Below, in pieces: positions 30,139 to 35,085 of a stretch of DNA of 35,085 nucleotides. Positions within the stretch are counted from its first letter, which is position 1; every line of letters begins with the position of its first letter. This DNA is from Chloroflexota bacterium (GTDB lineage Bacteria; Chloroflexota; Dehalococcoidia; Lucifugimonadales; Lucifugimonadaceae), in the NCBI GenBank assembly GCA_002699165.1, contig PABO01000012.1:51692-86776 (forward strand), in the 5' to 3' direction. The position numbers and the translations under genes are program-made. The notes beneath the pieces are model-generated. The model had not been told where the DNA came from and made no database searches. It worked only from the letters and a program-made list of their open reading frames with translations.

Positions 30139-30852
30139 ATGACAGAGCAAATATACAATTCGGACGCCTATATAAAAGAATTAGAATCTAAAATAATTGA
30201 AGTTAATATGGATCACATTGTTTTAGATAAAACTATTTTTTTCCCTGGCGGTGGAGGTCAACCAAATGATCTAGGTTCAATTTACTTAAAAGATAAAGAA
30301 TTCAAGTTAGAAAAAATTTCTTGGAAAGATGGAAAAATTGCACATTTTTTAAATGATAATAATTTGAATGTAGGAGATTTAATAGTTTGTAAATTAGACT
30401 GGAGTAGAAGATTTAAACTAATGAGAACTCATACAGCGATGCATATATTATGTGGTGTAATTTGGAGAGATTATCAAGCAGCTGTAACCGGTGGGAACAT
30501 GGAACCATTAAAAGGTAGAATGGATTTTGAATTCCCTTCATTATCTGCTGAATTAACTGAAGAAATTGAACAAAAACTTAATATTGAAGTACAGAAAAAT
30601 AGAAAAATAACAGTAGATTTTTTACCTAGAGAAGAAGCCTTTAAAATCCCTGACCTAATAAGAACCAAGGTAAATTTACTTCCTGAATCCTTAAAAATTA
30701 TTAGAACAATAAATATCCATGGCCTAGATCTCCAAGCTGATGGAGGGACCCATGTTTCAAGCACTCTTAAAGTGGGTAAAATTAAGATAACGGGTCATCA
30801 AAGCAAAGGAAAAATAAATAAAAGAATTCGTATTGCAGTTTTAGACAATTAA
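30139..30852 (+). CDS. alaX: Alanyl-tRNA editing protein, free-standing AlaX type
   Basis: FFPGGGGQPNDLG, RTHTAMHILCGVI, ADGGTHVSSTLKVG. Confidence 0.88.
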   Translation: MTEQIYNSDAYIKELESKIIEVNMDHIVLDKTIFFPGGGGQPNDLGSIYLKDKEFKLEKISWKDGKIAHFLNDNNLNVGDLIVCKLDWSRRFKLMRTHTAMHILCGVIWRDYQAAVTGGNMEPLKGRMDFEFPSLSAELTEEIEQKLNIEVQKNRKITVDFLPREEAFKIPDLIRTKVNLLPESLKIIRTINIHGLDLQADGGTHVSSTLKVGKIKITGHQSKGKINKRIRIAVLDN

Positions 30853-30854
30853 TC

Positions 30855-30897
30855 ATTTGTGCATTCAAAAATTATGAATGCACAAATATATTTTTTA
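30855..30897 (+). terminator. Rho-independent terminator of alaX
   Basis: Perfect 12-bp stem ATTTGTGCATTC/GAATGCACAAAT with 9-nt loop followed by ATATTTTTT. Confidence 0.85.
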
Positions 30898-31536
30898 TTT
30901 AGATCTTAGAGTTAATATTCCAAGAACTACAATAGCTATTGTACTTCCCAAATATGGGATAATCATAAGATCGTTTGTGTATTCTCCCATTAGGCAAAGA
31001 ATAACACCTACTATTGTTACAACAGTAAGAAATATAGCAATTATTTTATTAAATGAATTTGTAATATAAGCGCTTATTCCTACTAGTGCAAAACCTAGAA
31101 ACAACAATATGCTTCCTCCTGCACCTAAAGCTTGACCACCTGCCCACATAGAAGCTGCAGTTCCCATCCCAGCACCTCCTGCTATAGCAGCGGCATTAGC
31201 ACTAGCTCCGTATAGTAAACCTTCACCAAAAACTAGGGTTACACCAATAACCATTGCCATACCCCCAGTTACAGAATAATTAACTACACTGTCATTAGAA
31301 TTCATAGAATTAACAAAATATCTTATTCCTAGAACCTGCATAACTAAACCAATACTCAAAAACAAGAAATTAATTTGAGCCCAATCTGTATTTGCAGCAG
31401 CAAGCTCGCCAAGTACAGCTTGGGTATCCCCCCATGAAACACCAGCACTAGGACTTATTGGTCCTGTAAAGGCCATAACCAATGTTAAGATTGGTCCAAC
31501 AATCATCATGATTGAAGCAAATTTTTTAGAAATCAT
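30895..31536 (-). CDS. Integral membrane protein of unknown function
   Basis: 213 aa, about 6 hydrophobic segments; strong RBS AGGAAAGAGGG. Confidence 0.75.
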   Translation of the reverse strand: MISKKFASIMMIVGPILTLVMAFTGPISPSAGVSWGDTQAVLGELAAANTDWAQINFLFLSIGLVMQVLGIRYFVNSMNSNDSVVNYSVTGGMAMVIGVTLVFGEGLLYGASANAAAIAGGAGMGTAASMWAGGQALGAGGSILLFLGFALVGISAYITNSFNKIIAIFLTVVTIVGVILCLMGEYTNDLMIIPYLGSTIAIVVLGILTLRSK

Positions 31537-31640
31537 TTTCCCTCTTTCCTAAATTTATATCTTCCAAACATATCTAGAAAAAGAGTCAGTTACAAAGAGA
31601 TTATTGAGCAGATTTATACATTTTACTTAAAAGTTTTTAA

Positions 31641-32633
31641 TTACGGAATAAGATTATCGTTACTTAGCTTTTCCCATAGACTGTCGTCAATTTTATAAGA
31701 TAGCATTTTTAAATTATCTTCAATTTCTAGTGGAGTTCTCGGTCCTGGAATAGTAGAAGCTACGGAAGGATGATTGAGTCCAAATTGTAAAGCAGCAGCT
31801 TTTAAAGGAACGTTAAAATCATCACAAATATTTTTAATTTTTTTTGCTTTATTTATTACATCTGATGGAGAAGGTTCATAGAAATAAGTAGACTTTTTAT
31901 CCAAGTCAGATGCTAGGATGCCGCTATTATATGGTCCTCCAATAATTATACTGATTTCTTTTTTTAAGCATTCAGGTAGTAGTTTATCCAAAGCAGAATA
32001 GTCTAATAATGTGTATCTTCCTGCTAATAAAAAACAATCAAATTCACCCTTTTTTGCAAACTCTAAAAGCATCTCCCATTCATTCATCCCTGCTCCTATA
32101 GCTTTAATAATTCCTTGTTTTTTTAGTTCTAGTAAAGTGGGCAAAGTCTCATTTAATGCAATTTCATAATTATCATCAGGGTCATGAATGAAAATTATAT
32201 CTATATTATCTATTTTTAGTCTACTTAAGCTTTCTTCAATTGATCGAAGAACACCTTCTCTCGAAAAATTAAATACAACATTATTTTTATAATATGATGC
32301 TTTCAAATTTGTTTCTAATGCAGGTGTTATTTTACTACTTGATTTATATTTTAAAGCTTCTTCTTCAGGAAGGATTAGACGGCCAACTTTACTTGATAAT
32401 ACAAAACTATTTCTATCTAAACTAGGTAAAAAATCCCCATAAAGTTTTTCACTATTTCCTGTCCCATATAATGGAGCTGTATCAAAGTAATTAATCCCAG
32501 ATTCGTATGCTTTTTCTAGTGTTTTTCTTGCCGTGTTCTCATCTAAACTTCCTAAAGGTGCCCCACCCATTCCAATTTTAGTTATTTCTAGGGTAGTTTT
32601 ACCAATTATGCTTTTTTCTAATTTTATAGACAA
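31641..32633 (-). CDS. Aldo/keto reductase
   Basis: INYFDTAPLYGTGNSEKLYG, DIIFIHDPD, STIPGPRTP. TTG start with AAAAGGA upstream. Confidence 0.9.
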   Translation of the reverse strand: MSIKLEKSIIGKTTLEITKIGMGGAPLGSLDENTARKTLEKAYESGINYFDTAPLYGTGNSEKLYGDFLPSLDRNSFVLSSKVGRLILPEEEALKYKSSSKITPALETNLKASYYKNNVVFNFSREGVLRSIEESLSRLKIDNIDIIFIHDPDDNYEIALNETLPTLLELKKQGIIKAIGAGMNEWEMLLEFAKKGEFDCFLLAGRYTLLDYSALDKLLPECLKKEISIIIGGPYNSGILASDLDKKSTYFYEPSPSDVINKAKKIKNICDDFNVPLKAAALQFGLNHPSVASTIPGPRTPLEIEDNLKMLSYKIDDSLWEKLSNDNLIP

Positions 32634-32639
32634 TGAAAT

Positions 32640-33728
32640 TTATCCTTTTAGCTTTTTTCCATTTAAAAGAATACCAACGAATGTATTTCTAACAAGATAG
32701 TGATAAGTAATAATAGAAAAAATTGTTGTTAAAAAAATAATAATGATAAATTTTATAAAATTATGAACTTCTAATCTTGAAAGAATTCCTTGAAACAAAA
32801 TTATAAAAGGAATATGAACAATATAAATATAATAAGATGCATTTGATAAATACCTTATTTTTGAGCTAGATTTATTTATAAATTTATAAAAAATAAGAAC
32901 TATTACCAGTATAGAGCTCCATGTATATATAAAGTTAAATAATTCTCCAATTAATAAAATATTACTTTCACTAATAATTAAACAAATTATAAATGAAGCA
33001 AAAGGAACCACATAAAATAATTTTTGTTTTTTGGATAATTTTTCTATAAAACTATGCCCATTATTTTCAAGTTTAAAAAATAATGCACCAAATAAAAAAA
33101 ATGTAAAATAATAACCTAATATTGACCAGTGAGGAAAAAAATTCAAATCAGTAGCAGGCCTAGATATAACTTCTTCTGGTTGAAAAATTAAAAAAAATAA
33201 GCTCATAAATATCATTGCAATTAGGCAGTAAATTGTCTTTATTTTTATATTTATTGCGTTTAAAAAATAAATAATTATTGAATAAATAAATGTAAAAATT
33301 AATAAAAAATACATGAACCAAAGATGTCCATGGTTAAATTCTTCATTATCTTTAGATTCTTTTGCTTCCCTCGTAAGATTTATTGAATCCCAATCAACAA
33401 AAATGCTTCCAATCCAGAATGTAGATATAAATAAAATAGTTATTATTGGTACGAAAACTAAGTATGGTAATCCAATTCTTCTTAATCTGTTATCTATGAA
33501 ATTAATAACACCTCTTTTATTTATTATCATTTCAGCAAAAAAACCACTAATAATCATGAAAAGAGGCATTCTGAATCCGTGTATCAATAATACTAAAATT
33601 CCATAGCCGTCTTTTTCTTCATAATCTCCATACCAGGGTAGGAATGGAATTGTGGAGTGAAGAACTATGCCTAAGTACATAGCAAATGCTCTTAAGGAGT
33701 CTAAATAATTCAATCTTTGAAATATCAT
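32640..33728 (-). CDS. Acyltransferase 3-family membrane protein
   Basis: RLNYLDSLRAFAMYLGIVLHSTIPF, GFRMPLFMIISGFFAE, about 10 TM. Confidence 0.88.
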   Translation of the reverse strand: MIFQRLNYLDSLRAFAMYLGIVLHSTIPFLPWYGDYEEKDGYGILVLLIHGFRMPLFMIISGFFAEMIINKRGVINFIDNRLRRIGLPYLVFVPIITILFISTFWIGSIFVDWDSINLTREAKESKDNEEFNHGHLWFMYFLLIFTFIYSIIIYFLNAINIKIKTIYCLIAMIFMSLFFLIFQPEEVISRPATDLNFFPHWSILGYYFTFFLFGALFFKLENNGHSFIEKLSKKQKLFYVVPFASFIICLIISESNILLIGELFNFIYTWSSILVIVLIFYKFINKSSSKIRYLSNASYYIYIVHIPFIILFQGILSRLEVHNFIKFIIIIFLTTIFSIITYHYLVRNTFVGILLNGKKLKG

Positions 33729-33746
33729 GATTGTATTATATATAAT
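33717..33746 (+). promoter_or_regulatory. Promoter TTGAAA-N18-TATAAT, leaderless geometry
   Basis: -10 at 33741-33746; ATG of the lipoprotein at 33753, 6 nt after the -10. Confidence 0.6.
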
Positions 33747-33752
33747 TCAAAT

Positions 33753-34232
33753 ATGAAAAAAATTCTTTATATCTTTATAGTATTTTTCATGATCTCATGT
33801 TCTGGAGAGAATGTTTCAAATGCAAATAACTCAGATGAAAACTCTGACCTTTCTAATCTCTTAGACATTGCAAATAAAGAAATATCTAAACTAGCCGAAT
33901 CATCTGCTGAGAAAGATGGATTAATTGATAGAATAACTCAAGAATTATCGTCTACTAACAAGAGTATAGATATCTTAAATAATAGCCTGGAAGCATTGAA
34001 GTTGCAGTATAACGATCTTAATAATAAAAACTTGAATCTAAGTAATGAAATCGAAAAACTTTTAGAAGAAAAGTTACTACTCGAAATGAGTATAAAAAAC
34101 TTGAGAACTCAATATGAAGCTTCAACCATAGAAAAAAGTGTTGAAGGTAATAATTCTAAAAATATTCAAAAACAAGAAAAACCAAAAGATCCTAAAATTC
34201 CAACTCCTGTTCCTTCAGGACTTAATAAGTAG
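33753..34232 (+). CDS. Coiled-coil lipoprotein
   Basis: Start refined to MKKILYIFIVFFMISCSG (lipobox-like MISC); long Leu/Asn-rich coiled coil; Pro/Lys-rich C-terminus. Confidence 0.75.
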   Translation: MKKILYIFIVFFMISCSGENVSNANNSDENSDLSNLLDIANKEISKLAESSAEKDGLIDRITQELSSTNKSIDILNNSLEALKLQYNDLNNKNLNLSNEIEKLLEEKLLLEMSIKNLRTQYEASTIEKSVEGNNSKNIQKQEKPKDPKIPTPVPSGLNK

Positions 34233-34244
34233 TTTAGATTTCTA

Positions 34245-34499
34245 TTATTGTTTTTCCAAAGAATAGACTTCATCGACACAATTGAATTTTGCATCCCATG
34301 TTTTCATTTCTTCTGATGACATTGTTTCTTGAAATTTTTCCATATCAATTATGTCAATCATTAAAATAATCTTTCCTTCTCTTATGATTCCTATATCATA
34401 ATCACCGAAAAAACCTGCTCCATTTTCTTTGGTAGTGTTAAACATTTCCATATAGTCATCAGTGGTCCCGTCAAAAGTCGATACGATGCACATTTTCAT
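34245..34499 (-). CDS. Small soluble protein, 84 aa, ferredoxin-like/dimeric-barrel-like
   Basis: Intact ORF with RBS CAGGAG; fold guess from alternating beta/alpha pattern only. Confidence 0.6.
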   Translation of the reverse strand: MKMCIVSTFDGTTDDYMEMFNTTKENGAGFFGDYDIGIIREGKIILMIDIIDMEKFQETMSSEEMKTWDAKFNCVDEVYSLEKQ

Positions 34500-34531
34500 A
34501 ATTTTCTCCTGATTTTTATAGATTAATAAAA

Positions 34532-34560
34532 ATTATGTATTATTCAGACTAATTATTCAA
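34532..34560 (-). promoter_or_regulatory. Repeated promoter module copy 1: TTGAAT-N17-CATAAT
   Basis: -35 at 34555-34560, -10 at 34532-34537; shares CAGACTAATTATTCAAATACAT with copy 2. Confidence 0.6.
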
Positions 34561-34584
34561 ATACATAATGTCAGAGCTAGCAGT

Positions 34585-34689
34585 CTAATTATTTATATCT
34601 CTAAAGATTTGCACAGCATCTAATCCAACAATTGCCAATATACTCGTAATAGCTAATATACCTAAAAAATACTTAATAATTACTTTCAT
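34585..34689 (-). CDS. 34-aa single-TM small protein, apparently leaderless
   Basis: Manual translation: MKVIIKYFLGILAITSILAIVGLDAVQIFRDINN; ATG 6 nt after GATAAT of promoter copy 2. Confidence 0.5.
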   Translation of the reverse strand: MKVIIKYFLGILAITSILAIVGLDAVQIFRDINN

Positions 34690-34695
34690 ACAGAA

Positions 34696-34724
34696 ATTAT
34701 CAATCAATCAGACTAATTATTCAA
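34696..34724 (-). promoter_or_regulatory. Repeated promoter module copy 2: TTGAAT-N17-GATAAT
   Basis: -35 at 34719-34724, -10 at 34696-34701. Confidence 0.6.
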
Positions 34725-34773
34725 ATACATCTAAGGTTTATGGTAGATATCTATATTTTGATAAAGTCTAATT

Positions 34774-35004
34774 CTAATGTTTATATCTATTAAAAAGTTC
34801 TTTAGCCTTTGCAGTTACTTTATCCTTATAATCTAAATCTTTGTTTCCACTATATCCAAAAATCCGATTAATCAAAAAATGTAGAAAGATTGCAACAAGT
34901 AAACTTATACCTAGAATACTCCCAATAATAACAACTATACTACCCAGAGTTGTCCAATTAATTATTAATAAAAATTTTCTTATAATTTTTAAAAGTCTAC
35001 CCAT
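34774..35004 (-). CDS. Small membrane protein, 76 aa
   Basis: MGRLLKIIRKFLLIINWTTLGSIVVIIGSILGISLLVAIFLHFLINRIFGYSG...; hydrophobic with basic tail. Confidence 0.6.
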   Translation of the reverse strand: MGRLLKIIRKFLLIINWTTLGSIVVIIGSILGISLLVAIFLHFLINRIFGYSGNKDLDYKDKVTAKAKELFNRYKH

Positions 35005-35054
35005 ATAATTCTAATCTTTTTATATCAATCTCCTATTTAGTAATGCTAGCAGAA

Positions 35055-35083
35055 ATTATGAATCAATCAGACTAATTATTCAA
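35055..35083 (-). promoter_or_regulatory. Repeated promoter module copy 3: TTGAAT-N17-CATAAT
   Basis: -35 at 35078-35083, -10 at 35055-35060; 35 of 36 nt identical to copy 2; runs to the window edge. Confidence 0.6.
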
Positions 35084-35085
35084 AT

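Noticed and set aside
34532-35085. Repeat array as CRISPR or att sites
   Set aside because: Only three visible copies with unequal spacing of about 160 and 360 bp, genes between them, no cas genes or integrase; promoter geometry explains them better.

Overview
AT-rich bacterial chromosomal window with no mobile elements, CRISPR or phage genes. Gene content suggests a marine, streamlined, SAR202/Chloroflexota-like genome; this is an inference from content, not a phylogenetic test. A co-oriented minus-strand block of about 25 kb runs rpoB-rpoC-tRNA-Val(GAC)-hypothetical-sulfatase-three small membrane proteins-orphan DNA methyltransferase-FAD monooxygenase-small ORFs-DapA-family aldolase-thrS-gltA-MidA-gcvT-gcvH-gcvPA-gcvPB-2-hydroxyacid dehydrogenase-enolase-superfamily dehydratase. 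It is flanked by a KDG-kinase-like gene, an EamA transporter, glutaredoxin, an alpha/beta hydrolase, a second DapA-family aldolase, AlaX, an aldo/keto reductase, an acyltransferase and small proteins. Most notable observations: (1) an unannotated 36-aa cysteine-rich ORF with CxCxxCxCxxCxC spacing (metallothionein-like), hidden on the strand opposite a spurious ORF; (2) a MidA-family methyltransferase whose conserved N-terminus can only be translated from a non-canonical start, probably ATT, next to the gltA stop codon; (3) a 24-bp divergent intergenic region made of two abutting TATAAT boxes, each exactly 6 nt from an ATG (back-to-back leaderless genes); (4) three near-identical promoter-like repeats (TTGAAT-N17-[G/C]ATAAT), each ahead of a small gene; (5) a 5'-UTR hairpin plus T6 upstream of rpoBC that looks like an attenuator; (6) several unannotated small membrane ORFs.
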